From Saccopteryx bilineata (lineage: Eukaryota; Chordata; Mammalia; Chiroptera; Emballonuridae): a stretch of DNA of 64,000 nt. Location: assembly GCF_036850765.1 (NCBI RefSeq), contig NC_089490.1, positions 297,334,982 to 297,398,981 on the forward strand, written 5' to 3'. Below, piece by piece: positions 46,081-57,952 of the stretch. Position 1 is the first letter of the stretch. Every line of letters begins with the position of its first letter. The translations under genes were made by a program, and so were the position numbers. The notes under the pieces were generated by a model. The model worked only from the letters and a program-made list of their open reading frames with translations. It was not told the DNA's origin and made no database searches.

Positions 46081-46505
46081 GTGGAGCTTTTCACAATTAG
46101 TTCAACCTTTAGTGCTCCTTTTATATTTATTGTCAGTTATCACATTGCTCAGTTCATTTTAGATAAAGGAATTTGCTTCATTCTATTGACTGAAATGATG
46201 AAGAAGACTGCCATATAATTAGACATAGAAATGATTAGCTGAAGCCTTGAGGTGAACACTTCTAACATATTATCAAAACACTGCTACTTGTTTTGTGTGG
46301 CTATGTTCGTTAAGGGAGGTGGTGATGGGCCAGCTGAGCTCAACAAATATATGATGAACAAATATGTGAAGTACGTAAATGATAAAGCCAGGGTGGGTTC
46401 AGCTGGTACTACTCTTGGAAAAGGGAAGCTAATATTAGATTAGGTGCACGAAGGAAGTTATCAGCAGATGTTCTGTAACTATCATATAAAGAAAATCTGA
46501 TTCTA

Positions 46506-47080
46506 TGAATAGACACTTCTCCAAAGAGGACATACAGATGGCCAATAGGCATATGAAAAAATGCTCAACATCACTAATCATTAGAGAAATGCAAATTAAA
46601 GCCACAATGAGATATCACCTCACACCAGTCAGAATGGCGCTTATCAACAAAACAACACAGAATAAGTGCTGGCGAGGATGTGGAGAAAAGGGAACCCTCC
46701 TGCACTGCTGGTGGGAATGCAGACTGGTGCAGCCACTGTGGAAAACAGTATGGAGATTCCTCAAAAATCTGAAAATCAAACTGCCTTTTGACCCAGCTAT
46801 CCCACTTTTAGGAATATACCCCAAGGACACCATAGAATGGCTCAAAAAGGAGAAATGCACCCGCATGTTTGTGGCAGCATTGTTCACAATAGTGAAGATC
46901 TGGAAACAGCCCAAGTGTCCGTCAGAGGACGAGTGGATTAAAAAGCTTTGGTACATATATACTATGGAATACTACTCAGCCATAAGAAATGATGACATCG
47001 GATCATTTACAATAACATGGATGGACCTTGACAACATTATACGGAGTGAAATAAGTAAATCAGAAAAAAAAAAAAACTAA
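46506..47080 (+). pseudogene. ORF2: LINE-1 ORF2 C-terminal fragment, open but truncated
   Basis: The 190-odd codons are open to the natural stop. They cover the cysteine-rich segment (CWRGCG...HCWWEC), '[13 protein letters not shown]', '[15 protein letters not shown]' and '[13 protein letters not shown]', aligned to about residues 1085-1275 of copy A. It lacks the endonuclease and reverse transcriptase, so it is not functional. Its openness suggests fairly recent insertion. Confidence 0.93.
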
Positions 47081-47377
47081 GATGAATCCATACATAGAAG
47101 AGACATAAAAATGAGACTCAGAGACATGAACAAGAATGTGATGGCAACAGGGGTGGGAGGTTGGGGGAGGGGGGAGGGGGTGAAGAAGGAGAGAGGGGTT
47201 AGGGGAGGGGAGGGACACAAAGAAAACCAGATAGAAGATGACAGAAGACAATTTAACTTTGGGGGAGGGGTATACAGCACAATCAAATGTCAAAATAATC
47301 TAGAGATATTTTCTCTCAACATATGTACCCTGATTTATCAATGTCACTGCATTAAATTTAATAAAAAAAAAAGAAAA
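46506..47377 (+). mobile_element. 5'-truncated L1 (3' end of ORF2 plus 3'UTR), plus strand
   Basis: 872-bp copy with a perfect 18-bp duplication AAAGAAAATCTGATTCTA (46488-46505 and 47378-47395) and an A-rich tail. It contains the last ~190 codons of ORF2, a G-rich tract at 47151-47214, and the end 'accctgatttatcaatgtca'. The subfamily differs from copies A and B. Confidence 0.95.
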
Positions 47378-47395
47378 AAAGAAAATCTGATTCTA

Positions 47396-48228
47396 AAAAG
47401 TGAGTGTGTAACTATGAATGTTGTGATTTAAAGACAACAAGTTTAGAGTGTATACCTGCCAAGGTAGAAAGACAGTGGCGCTCTTTGCTGGGAGCATGAA
47501 GGGGAAAACTTGATGTCATTTGATAAGTTGGGCCGTAACAGAGAAGGAACAACGAAGCCTCACCACCTATACTCAGCCTCATATAACTGTAAATGGCACT
47601 GTTTGAGAAAGAAAGACAATAAAAGCAGATGCAAATATTACTGCCAAGAATAACAGAACCCAAGAGAGGTCCCAATCTGGAACCCACACAGCAAGACCAC
47701 ATGATCAGGATCTCCCATAAATCTAAAACAAGAAGCATATGTCTAGATTCTTAGCAAAAGTAATCATAATAGTTTCTTTTAAATAGTAAAGCTTCTGTGA
47801 GTCTTCATCCTACAGAATAGGTTTAATCCATGTTGTAACATATTAATACAATAAAATTAATTAATTCAAAAACATCTTCTTAGCCCTACAAGCAGCTCTC
47901 TCAATACTTCATTACCACCTAATTTTAAAAATCCCCAGTTACATTGCCCAACTACAATATTGATCTTATTCTCAATATTAGTATTAAATTCCTTTTTGTC
48001 ATTTCCTTTAATATGAAATCTACCTGTTTAAAGGATCAAAAAAGTATTTGATAATAGTAAAATAAGATTAAAATAATTATTTAAAATTAATTTAATATTA
48101 ATCATTAACAAATATTATAAAAAGGTAAATAAAATTAGGAAAAGTAGTTATAATGCAGGTATACTTTGCAAACTATGTATTCTTTGTATATTATGTGTAT
48201 TTTGTATATGTATACTAGCTTTTACATC
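47396..48228. other. Unassigned AT-rich sequence
   Basis: No gene. The 108-codon minus-strand frame at 47412-47738 has no recognisable domain and sits in unconserved-looking sequence. Confidence 0.4.
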
Positions 48229-48237
48229 TAAAATCTT

Positions 48238-48781
48238 TTTTTTTTTTAATAAATTTTTATTAATGTTAATGGGATGACATTAATATTTCAGGGTACATAT
48301 ATTCAAAGAAAACATGTCTAGGTTATCTTGTCATTAAATTATGTTGCATACCCCTCACCCAGAGTCAGATTGTCCTCCGTCACCCTCTGTCTAGTTTTCT
48401 CTGTGCCCCTCCCCCTCCCCCTAACTCTCTCCCTCCCTCCCTCCTGCGTCCTCCCTCCCCCCACCCCTGGTAACCACCACTCTCTTGTCCATGTCTCTTA
48501 GTCTCGTTTTTATATTCCACCAATGTATGGAATCATGTAGTTCTTGTTTTTTTCTGATTTACTTATTTCACTCCGTATGATGTTATCAAGATCCCACCAT
48601 TTTGCTGTAAATGATCTGATGTCATCATTTCTTATGGCTGAGTAGTATTCCATAGTGTATATGTGCCACATCTTCTTTATCCAGTCTTCTATTGAAGGGT
48701 TTTTTGGTTGTTTCCATGTCTTGGCCACTGTGAACAGTGCTGCAATGAACATAGGGCTACATGTGTCTTTACGTATCAATG
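48238..48781 (-). mobile_element. 5'-truncated L1 of the copy A/B subfamily (minus strand)
   Basis: 544 bp: poly-T, the shared 3'UTR text ('aataaatttttattaatgtt'), the C-rich tract at 48406-48468, and the last 89 codons of ORF2 (48510-48779, ending MIPYIGGI where copy A ends MIPYIGGT). It is flanked by TAAAATCTT (48229-48237 and 48782-48790). It is closer to copy A than to copy B by its 'NYMIPYI' ending and 3'UTR text, so it belongs to a recent lineage. Confidence 0.93.
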
Positions 48782-48790
48782 TAAAATCTT

Positions 48791-50096
48791 CCTATAAATA
48801 AAGAAAAAAGAGAATATCAGTAGAAACATGGGTAAAGATGCTAATAGGCAACTGATGAAAGAAATAAAAGGAAAATATAAGTGTAACCCCATTAGTAATA
48901 AAAGAAAATGATTTTAAAAGTTAAATAACATTTTTTACTTTATAAATTGAAAAACAATTTTAAAATAACATTAAATTTAGCAAGAGTTTTGGAAATCAGG
49001 AACACATGCTGAGGTGGTGAATGTGTATCCTCTTTGGTTAGCCAATTTTACTTTTAGTAAGTCAGTTTCAGGAAGTCATTTTGGATGGAAATGAAGATTT
49101 AGCTATAAGCATGTTCCTCATAGTGCTAATTTATTTTTAAACAGGAAAAAAATATACAACATGTGTCCAACAATAAATAGTTAATTAGATGGGTACATTT
49201 TATTCATGGAAAGAGATTCACACAACATTTTTGAATGAAATTATTTCAAAACAAAATGATAATATAATCCTATTTAAAAATGACCTTTTCTTAAAAAGCA
49301 GATGAGAAATTTAAATGTTAAAAGTTATAATTTATAGAAGATGGAAATATAGATGGTTCAAATTTTCTTTTTTATTTTGGCTTATCTATGTTTCAAATAT
49401 TCTATAATGTATTTATATTTTTGTACCACTAGAAATATGTGAAATGTATTTTTAAATAAAAACTTTCAAAAAGATGACTTCACAAATTACTTTGAAAAGT
49501 GAAATAAGGGTAAAACCTCTTAAAAATCATTATCTTAAAAGAAAACCTTTATTTAAAAGCATAAAGTTCTGAGATGATAAATAAGATTATATAACTTGAG
49601 AATCAAAATTTCTGTTTAATTGTCTATCTTATTAAAAACTGGATATTGATGAGGTGCAGTAGTTTCCTTGCTGAGGAAAAGAAAAAACACACTGGTTATT
49701 GTGTCAGAAAAAAATAGCTTAGAAAGCAGGGTATTCCCAGAAACATGTTTATATTTAAAATTACATAATTCTTGCCTGAATGTGTCTATTAAGTTTGGTC
49801 CCTGTTGTCCATCTCTGGAAAAAATGGCAAAGTCTGCCAAAATCAGGTTAGCATTGTTTTGTTCAAACGTGGAATAAATAATGCTTGCATATGCTGATTA
49901 TGCCATATATCTGCATCATGCTTTACAAATTATAAAGCACTTTTATAGACATTTCATATCCCCAAAGCACTTTTAATTTTAAGCCTGAAAGTATAAGAAA
50001 AAAATAACAAATTTCAACCAGTGTTTCAATATCACAAGCATCTATAAGTGATTATTGACTATTTTCTGTAAATAAGATAAACTTCCAAAGAAATTA
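48791..50096. other. Mostly unassigned; old L1-like tail near 49140-49475
   Basis: 'aaaatatacaacatgtgtcc', 'aacaataaatagttaattag' and 'ctataatgtatttatatttt' resemble the ending of old L1 elements on the plus strand. The rest is AT-rich and unassigned. ORFs at 49616-49840 and 49668-49877 show no domain. Confidence 0.4.
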
Positions 50097-50263
50097 TTTC
50101 TCTTCCTTCCCCCCTCCTCCTCCCCCTCCTCCTCCTCCTCCTCCTCCTCCTCCTCCTCCTCTTCTTCTTCTTCTTTTTCTTCTTCTTCTTCTTCTTCTTC
50201 TTCTTCTTCTTCTTCTTCTTCTTCTTCTTCTTCTTCTTCTTCTTCTTCTTCTTCTTCTTCCTT
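50097..50263. repeat. 167-bp uninterrupted pyrimidine tract, (CCT)n passing into (CTT)n
   Basis: Every base on the plus strand is C or T. About 60 bases of mainly CCT units are followed by about 100 bases of CTT units. It lies directly against the tail of the SINE at 50264-50605 and probably grew from that tail's GA/CT run. The frames of poly-Glu and poly-Lys across it (50042-50344, 50059-50268 minus) are translation artefacts. Confidence 0.97.
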
Positions 50264-50605
50264 AGCAAGAGAGATACAGACAGAGAGAGGGAAAGACAGG
50301 CAGGAAGGGAGAGAGATGAGAAGCATTAATTCTTTGTTGGGCACCTTAGTTGTTCATTAATTGCTTTCTCATATGTGCCTTGACCAGGGGGTTGCCGTAA
50401 AGCCAGTGACTCTTTGCTCAAGCCAATGACCTTGGACTTCAAGCCAGCGACCTTTGGGCTCAAGCAAGCGACAATGGGGTCATGTCTATGATTCCACATT
50501 CAAGCCAGTGACCCCGCGCTCAAGCTGGTGACCTCGGAGTTTCTAACATGGGTCCTCTGTGTCCCAGTCTGATGCTCTATCCACTGCACCATTGCCTGGT
50601 CTGGC
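50264..50605 (-). mobile_element. tRNA-derived SINE of the second long family (minus strand)
   Basis: In reverse orientation it shows the same landmarks as 41427-41724: 'attaattgctttctcatatg', 'tgtgccttgaccaggggg', 'caagccagcgacctttgggc', 'gatgctctatccactgcacc'. The right end is the tRNA-like head. The left end runs through a GA-rich tail into the pyrimidine tract. Confidence 0.88.
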
Positions 50606-50697
50606 TAAACTGATTCTTCTGTGTGAAATAAAACTCAACCTTTAGTCTTCTGGGCAAGGCTTCCTCACTGTATCTTATTATAATTATTTTCTACAGG

Positions 50698-50865
50698 GAT
50701 TGGCAAAAGTTGTTTGTATGGAAAAAGAATGACTTTTTTCCATAAGAGTTTTTTGTACAGCAAAAGTTGTTTGTATAGAAAATAATACAGTAATTAGAAA
50801 ATAATACATGAATAAACTGTTTTGTGTACTCACAACTGTAAAACCCACTATTGCCCTACCCCTGA
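50698..50865. mobile_element. Possible mariner-like MITE
   Basis: 'attggcaaaagttgtttgta' at the left and 'cacaactgtaaaacccacta' then 'ttgccctacc' at the right suggest inverted termini (ggcaaaagt...actattgcc). 'aataatacatgaataaactg' in the middle resembles a Tc1/mariner MITE I recall from mammals. The copy is diverged, with an internal duplication of 'gcaaaagttgtttgtat'. Confidence 0.4.
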
Positions 50866-51716
50866 ATTTCTTCTTCTGGAGTATGAGCTCAGTAAATCTT
50901 ATTCATGTTTGTTTCTTAACACTTAGCAGAGTACCTGGCCCATACAGTAAGCACAAAATCAATGGTTTTCTGAATGATGAAGGAATAACACTTGTTTTGA
51001 AAAGTTAAATCAATGTTTTTATGTAGTATGACAATTATATCTCAATAAAGCTGGAAAAAATCAGTGTTTTAGCAAATGGTATTAAATTGATTGAGTAATT
51101 AATTGTTACTCCTTTTCTACTAATTTGAAACACGTTCCAAATACTAGCTAATATGTGACAACAGAGGTCAGCAGAAAAGCTTCTAATAACATAAATGCAG
51201 AGATGTTTTAATAAGATCTTTCTTTCTGTTTCATAAGATTTGTTTTTTCCAGGCCTAAAAGCATGGAAAATTGTTTCAACTCTGTGACCTTCTGATCCTT
51301 CAGAGATGGGCTGTGTTTTCTCTCCGGTATTGAATTTCAGCTCTGAACACCCTTTCTAGGCTACTCATTATAAGATGTCTCCATAGGTTCATTTGCCAAA
51401 ATAGTCAGTCAAAGTTGTTCTCATCAACTCTATGAGCTCCTTTTTCTTAATCATCTCTTGCCTAAAGAAGGATTATTGCCCAAATAAGCTGCCATATTCA
51501 CATGAGAATCCCATTTTTTGAGAATTATGGATAAATCTTAAATATTACAAATTTGGAGGCATACTTATCAGCTAAGGGAGACTGTAGGCACTTCTCTCAT
51601 GTACAAATTTTACTTCAGTTTAAACTAAAGATGTTGATTCTTTTTCAAGTAAAACTTCTTTAGCCATTAGCAATCATTTGGGTTTCAGTTTGTTGAATGA
51701 CTTTCATATCCTTCCA
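50866..51716. other. Unassigned sequence
   Basis: No assigned element apart from a short retroelement-like ending at about 51025-51062 ('ctcaataaagctggaaaaaa'). The frame 50808-51008 begins in the MITE-like segment and has no known domain. Confidence 0.4.
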
Positions 51717-51730
51717 AGGAACAATTTTTA

Positions 51731-51907
51731 TTTTTTTAAAGATTTTATTTATTCATTTTAAGGGGGTTGGGTAGAGAGAAAGAGGAGGAGGAGGAGCAGG
51801 AATCATCAACTCTCATATGTGTCTTGACCAGGCAAGCCCAGGCTTTTGAACTGGTGACTTCAGCATTCCAGATCGACACTTTATCCACTGGGCCACCACA
51901 GGTGAGG
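51731..51907 (-). mobile_element. Short bat-type tRNA-derived SINE (minus strand)
   Basis: Same short subfamily: 'tgtcttgaccaggcaagccc' and 'actttatccactgggccacc', then 'acaggt' at the right. Perfect 14-bp duplication AGGAACAATTTTTA (51717-51730 and 51908-51921). Confidence 0.93.
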
Positions 51908-51921
51908 AGGAACAATTTTTA

Positions 51922-53084
51922 ATAAAGAAATGACTGGACTCTAATTATTCAACCTATGGAAAATATGAAAGGAGATGCCTATGTAATCAAATTTGTAGGT
52001 GTGTCCAGGACAGGTTAAATTTCTTCAATGTCAAATAGCCATGTTTTAATCATTTGTAATTGAGTCTTTACTAATCTCCATCTCACATAATGAGAGGAAC
52101 AAATTCTTCTCATCCTTTGGTAGGAAATTCAAGTACAATCCACAATATTCAAGATATTTCTCTATAGAAATAAAGTTTTCAATTTGAAAAAATCCATGGT
52201 GGCCAGCCTGTCCTGATCAAAATCAAGCGAGAACTTCTGACACTCTCCAGTGACTCTACTGACAATAAGAGGAATGAACACAGAACTTCAGTTATCTGCA
52301 GAAAGGTTTATTGGATCTCTAATTGACCTCATCTATTCCTAGGGGACAGAGGATTCAACTTCCCCGGCCAATAGCATGGAAAGCCAGTTCTTCCTCTTTA
52401 CAAGATGGGATCCTTGTATCTGATGTAAATATGAATTCAGATTGTAATCTAATTGCACAGAATAAATAAGATCTGTTAGAATGGTTTTGATACAGAAAAT
52501 GTATTCCTGTTCTGACTTCATATGCATACTCCAGAAATAAGACTTCTTTAAAAAAATCAAATGAACTACTTGCTACAATAGTTCAATCTTAAATGGAATG
52601 TGTTATGTTGAAAACTGCTGCTTTCCTGCTTGGTGCAGTTTAGCATAAAAAAAGGGGATGTCAAGTATGATCTTTTCCATGAAGTACTTTACTGTGGACC
52701 ATGGCTGTCATCCAAATTATTTAAGGAAAAAAAAAAAAAGAACCTTAACGAGCTAACACTGAGGGAAGGATGTTTCCATGGCAATTGAACTATCAGAAAA
52801 CCCAAAGCACAGAGATTCTTTCTCCTGCTCGTTTACGTAGTTCCATTTTTAACTCCTTGCTGCTGGCAGTCAGAATCACAGGAGCTTAAGCTATCCAAGG
52901 AAATGTTTACTTTCCAAACACCAAGAAATAAATCATGATCCAGTTATTATTTCTTGAAAAGATGACCATTACCCCCTGAGAGAGGGAAGGAAAAAGAAGA
53001 GATGAGAGAGATGTTTATGGAGAGCTTGGGTGGAGGGCAATAAAAATTAGAGAAGACACACATGACTCCTCAGTTGTGTTTAAC
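51922..53084. other. Unassigned, repeat-poor sequence
   Basis: One of the longest stretches without a recognisable repeat in the window. No ORF above about 75 codons and no splice-flanked exon is visible. The frame at 52339-52560 (minus) has no known domain. Confidence 0.4.
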
Positions 53085-53560
53085 AAACATGTCCTGACTG
53101 TCAACTATTTAGGGAACACCAAGATGAGAAGAGAGCTGGTCTTGACCTCAAGAAATTCAGAGCCTTACCACAGGAGGCCATCAAGTAAAGAGAAAATTCC
53201 TATACACTCTTGTAAAACCTACCATAGTGATGTAATCAGGGTACTGGGGAGCAGTGAAGAGGGGCACTGATCCCTCCTGGGAAGGGGCTGGGAGTTGCCA
53301 GAGAGTAAAGCCTAAGCAGGTTTTAAAGGATGGGTCAGAGCTGGATATGTCACTAAGAACAGAAAGGGCACTGTAGGGATCAGGATAGATATGAGCAAAG
53401 GGGATGCGGAATGGTTGGGATGGGGAAGAACTCCAAGCAGTTGGTTTCCACTAAAGCAGTCAGTCGTTCCTGTATCGAGTCTGAAAAAACAGCCAGAGAT
53501 GAGACTGAACAGAAAATGAAAGAGAAGGGGATCTGTGACTTTGGATTTTATCTACATGAG
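53085..53560. repeat. Probable piece of the unnamed mammal-wide repeat
   Basis: 'gagaagagagctggtcttga', 'gatgtaatcagggtactggg' and 'gggcactgtagggatcagga' resemble the consensus suspected at 1-1250 and 61095-61390. Low confidence; the two small frames (53076-53270, 53411-53611) are by-products if so. Confidence 0.3.
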
Positions 53561-53604
53561 GGTCTACACAGGGTTTTCTTACCTTTCTTGGTAATGGTAA
53601 TAAC

Positions 53605-54325
53605 AACATAAGAAATGACAGTGATAATTATAGCTGCCTTTTATTAAGTACTTCTTATTTAATAGGTACAGAATTAGCATTTTTATAATAGTATCTAATT
53701 TAATATTTATCTAACCTCTGAGGTAGATTTTAATATTCTCCTTTGTAACATAAATATTTGATTTACCAACTTTTGAACTCCCATCGGAAGAACTAACTGC
53801 TTGCTTTCCCAAACACCTTGGGTAGGGGTGGTCATATGACAGACACAATTCCGATCAATGAGGCGGACATAGAGATCTGGGTTCCAAGAGAAGATTCAGC
53901 TTTTCTAATCACAAAAGACACGAGAAAAAGAGCAGTGAGTATCACCACTTCCATCTTTCTCCTGCCTTAAATACAATGAAATGTCTGGAGTCATGGCCAC
54001 AAACTCCTTACCCTGAAGTGAAAGAACAGAGCAAGTGCTTAGAGAATGGCGGGAAAGCTGGATGTAATTGCCACGTGCCTGCTCCCAAATCAGCTGCTGC
54101 TTACCATTGGACTTCTTGATGGGTGGGAATCAGCCCAGTGACAGTCGGGAGTTTTGTCACATAGGGCTACAGGTGTTCCCATTTGATATATCTATCTTAT
54201 AGAAAAGGAAAATAAGGTCCCAAGTCATTGGTAACCTGCCCAAGGTCATGCTTTTAGCAAATGGTCGACTCAGAAGTCTAAATTAAGGTTGACTTTTAAG
54301 CTTGGGCTCTTAAACATTTCAATAT
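53605..54325 (-). mobile_element. MIR (minus strand) apparently split by a MaLR-like element
   Basis: 53605-53760 ('gctgccttttattaagtact', 'acctctgaggtagattttaa') and 54190-54325 ('agaaaaggaaaataaggtcc', 'aacctgcccaaggtcatgct') together follow reverse-complemented MIR. The intervening 53770-54185 ('ggtggtcatatgacagacac', 'aattccgatcaatgaggcgg', 'cacttccatctttctcctgc') looks like the middle of an MLT1-type LTR. Confidence 0.5.
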
Positions 54326-54980
54326 ATAAGCACTTTTTCCTCACTTTTTTGGCTAGAAAGAGGGCAAGGTAGAAGGTAAGTTCAATCCTAGGTGAGAGAA
54401 AAATAGTTTTTATGGCAAAGAAAGGGAAATTTCAGGACTACAAAAACTGAGCATTCACTTTAATAACCCAATCTTGTTTTGACCTCAATAAAAGGGAAAA
54501 TAAGACAAAACTGAATAGAGGAATATCTCTCCTACTCTGGAATGTCCTCTCTAACAAATCTGAAGACTTTTCCACCAAGTTTCTCTCCATTGTTCTCTCA
54601 ATGAGAAATGTATGATTGCTAGTTTAAGGTACTGTGCCTCTCTGGGAAATAAGAATTTAATGATCATGTTGGCAATGTCTTATACTCAGGACATAAACCA
54701 CCACCTTGATGCTGAAGTTATTTATTCATTCAAACATTTATTCTTATTTTAAACATGAATTCTTATTTTATTTTTACAGTGATAAAGGAAGGAGAACTAA
54801 GGAGTTTGGTGAAGGAGCAGAAGAACTTTGTATCATATTACATTATTTTATATACCTATAGTATATACATCGTTATTAACATTACAACTCCTTCGGTAAA
54901 TTGACTATAGATGCTGGGCCAACTATTCCAGGCCATGCACTGAGTTCTAAGGCATGATATACATGCAAAAAAAATTTGAT
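54326..54980. other. Unassigned sequence
   Basis: AT-rich; no gene or repeat family recognised. Confidence 0.4.
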
Positions 54981-54984
54981 ATAA

Positions 54985-55245
54985 ATGAAGTAGAGGATGG
55001 TGGTTAAGAATTCAGGCATTAGTGTCAGACTGTTTGGATTGAAATCTCAACAACTTACAAATAATGGAACTTAGGGAAAGTGACTTAATCTCTCTGGGTT
55101 TCAGCTGCCATCTCTTTCAGATAGAAGGTAAGAACAGTACCTACCCCAAAGGGTTGTTGGGGTGGGGTAAAGATGATAACCCATCTAAAGAGCTTAGAAA
55201 TTCCTGGAATATAAAAGACACTCAAGAAACATTAGCTAATATCAT
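54985..55245 (+). mobile_element. MIR SINE
   Basis: 'gatggtggttaagaattcag', 'gtgtcagactgtttggattg', 'gacttaatctctctgggttt' and 'gtacctaccccaaagggttg', then 'gtaaagatgataacccatct', follow MIR from head to tail. Confidence 0.88.
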
Positions 55246-56779
55246 TTTATTTGTCTTTGGAACATCCAGCTATTCTTTATCACATCTTCCAAATCCTCTC
55301 CCGCTTCACGGGTCTGGTAGTCATGTGATTTATCCTTCTTGCCAATCTCTATCAAGAAAACTTGCTTTTATAATGAATTTACAGCCCAATGTATTAAATA
55401 TATAATGCCATAATGCCTCCTCTAGGGGCATATTAAGTATAAAATGTTTTACCTAGGGGTATTTGTACTTTAAACTTCATCGCTAATTGTAGAATGAGTT
55501 GTATACCTATATATACCAATAAATAGCTAAACTATAATATATATATTATATATATTGCTATATATATAACTATATATATATTGCTTGGCAGGAAGTTCTT
55601 TGTAGCACTTTTAAAATCACAATAGGTAAACAGTTTTCTAATTAGGGGTAAGCAAAGTTCCAGTTTGAATCATCATTTGAGTCTACGGCCATACCATCCT
55701 AAATGTACCTGACCTCGTCTGAATCATCATTTGAGAATCAGTAGAGTATTTCATATTCAGTATAAGAGATTACTATACTATGACATCATCTCTGTGATTC
55801 CAACATGGCTACCAACAGTTTAATTTTGGAAGATATGCCTTGTCCTACTTGTTCATAGATTTTTCCTTTACTTAATAGTATTTCCAGAGTAACAGAAAGA
55901 GTCAAAAGGTTAGCAGCTATGACACCTGCCTTGCATTTGTAAATTCCAATAACAGCAAAAGACAGTGTCTCACTCTTCAACATACTTGGCAATGCCTGAG
56001 CAAATACCAGGAATGTTTTCACACACGTATTCCCTGGGTTTCCAGCACCCGGCTCTACCTCACTACAAGGAAAACCCTATTCTACAGGAGAAAGGTACCC
56101 ACCACATCTTGAAGGAATATGTAAACATTTTTTTTGAACCACCAAGTTAAATTTAACCTACGTAACATACACAGATGACACACTTACTTTTCACATGGGC
56201 TGCCAACTGTTATTTCAATTTAAGTCTTTTCAGAAATATTATTGGAAGGAATCCAAATATATTTTATTAGAAAAGTATACAAAAATTAAATTTAAAAAGT
56301 CAGTCTTCCGAAGAGAAAAAATTATCATATAAATAGTAAAGACCATACCTCTTTTGAAAAAAGAATTAATGTAATTATAGCTTAATGAAACCTCACAACT
56401 TTTCTCACTAGCATTAGGTCTAACAAACACAACTCCCTTTTGAGAATAAAGTTCTGTTGTAGCTTGGCTAGCTAGCTTCAATTTCAATACTGGCTTAAAT
56501 ATTCACTTAGGAGCAATATACAATATTACAGAGAATTCACTTAATGAGAAGAAAAAAATAATTCTCAACATCAATAAAAGAATGACCTTATACAAAAAGG
56601 AAGGTGAGCAAAGTTATTGTTCTAAGAAAAGTAAGATTTGCTTTTCAAAATCCTCTTGAGAGTCTTATAACCATAAATTTTATTATTATGATTTTTTAAG
56701 TTCACCTAAATAGTCCTGCATGAATAAAACCTACAGAATAAAACCACAGTCCTCTGTGCGGCGTATAGAAACCTTCACA
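55246..56779. other. Unassigned sequence with an AT microsatellite
   Basis: (AT)n-rich tract with 'tatatatata' runs at about 55530-55582. A short direct repeat, 'aatcatcatttgag', occurs at 55668 and 55721. No gene is recognised; frames at 55064-55405, 55786-56022, 55965-56150 and 56239-56487 lack known domains. Confidence 0.4.
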
Positions 56780-57215
56780 GTGTACTTACTACTTGCCTCT
56801 CAAGTCACTCTTTCCCCATTCTCCTCTGCCTTCTTGCACGTAAAACTTCTGTCATGCTGATCAACTTGTAGTTCCCCAAACAGGCCATATCTCAGGGTTT
56901 TTTTATTCAGGATTTTTTCTCTGCCCAGAAGTCTTATCCTCACATTGACTATCTGGTGAATTTGTATTCACCTCATATTTCAATTAAAATAATATCTCCT
57001 CAGTGTAAAGACTCTCCAGGGGATTAGGCTACTCTTACTCCTTAAGGTCTGGTTCTGATACTGTACTGTAATTGTTGTTTCTCTATATGTTTTGCAACTA
57101 GACTATAAGTGACCTGAGGACAGAGGCCATGTCCTTTCATCTTTATATTCTCTAATACTTGATACCATAGCTCAGACCTACTGAGCACATGACTGATATT
57201 TGTTAAATGAATGAA
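56780..57215 (+). mobile_element. LINE2 3' end
   Basis: 'tctgccttcttgcacgtaaa', 'aataatatctcctcagtgta', 'ctatatgttttgcaactaga', 'gaggacagaggccatgtcct', 'tcatctttatattctctaat' and 'gatatttgttaaatgaatga' trace the LINE2 3' end with its typical final ATGAATGA. Confidence 0.8.
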
Positions 57216-57647
57216 ACTTTAGAGTTCTTATCAACCAGTTTTGTTTATATATTAGATGTGTTTATCATATACATTTGTCAAGAATCATGAACTGTCTGAA
57301 ATTTTACCCTTCTTATAAGGTGATAAGTTCACCCATCAGTCTCACAGATGCTGGTGGAAGAAAATAAAACCCCTAGACAGAGAACAAGGACAGAATATTA
57401 ATCACAAAATTGGCAGTAGCCAGAAGGCCAGCATTTTTGCAACAGTTTCCTTTCCCTCAAATCCCACAAAGGCAACACAAATAGCCCCAGGTGTATGTCC
57501 ATGGACTGCAATAGAGAATGGAACCCTGACCATTCGGGAACCCAAGTCTTTCATATTGGAAAGTACACATACCCGCCTGCCCTTTGCACCAGAGTATGAC
57601 ACATCTTTCCAAGGCTATTCACTACACAAACACCTTTGGGAGAGATA
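57216..57647. other. Unassigned sequence
   Basis: The 66-codon minus-strand frame 57402-57602 has no recognisable domain. Nothing else is supported. Confidence 0.4.
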
Positions 57648-57655
57648 GTCTAGAA

Positions 57656-57952
57656 TAGTGGTACCCAACCCTCGGGCTGTGGACTGGTACCAGTCCGTGG
57701 GCCATTTGGTACCAGTCCGCAGAGAAAGAATAAATAACTTACATTATTTCCGTTTTATTTATATTTAAGTCTGAACGATGTTTTATTTTTTAAAAATGAC
57801 CAGATTCCCTCTGTTACATTCGTCTAAGACTCACTCTTGACACTTGTCTCGGTCACGTGATACATTTATCCGTCCCACCCTAAAGGCTGGTCCGTGAAAA
57901 TATTTTCTGACATTAAACCGGTCCATGGCCCAAAAAAGGTTGGGGACCACTG
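57656..57952. mobile_element. hAT-type non-autonomous DNA transposon (MITE)
   Basis: Terminal inverted repeats (y)AGTGGTnCCCAACC at both ends: left 'tagtggtacccaaccc', right 'ggttggggaccactg'. Further inward pairing occurs ('ccagtccgtgggccatttgg' against 'aaccggtccatggcccaaaa'). The 8-bp duplication GTCTAGAA / ATCTAGAA (57648-57655 and 57953-57960) matches 7 of 8 and fits the nTCTAGAn-like preference I associate with hAT elements. 297 bp, no transposase. hAT MITEs of this form are established in bat genomes and, for some families, linked to horizontal transfer. Confidence 0.9.

Noticed and set aside
50042..50344. Poly-glutamate and poly-lysine frames
   Set aside because: Translation of the (CTT)n/(CCT)n microsatellite.
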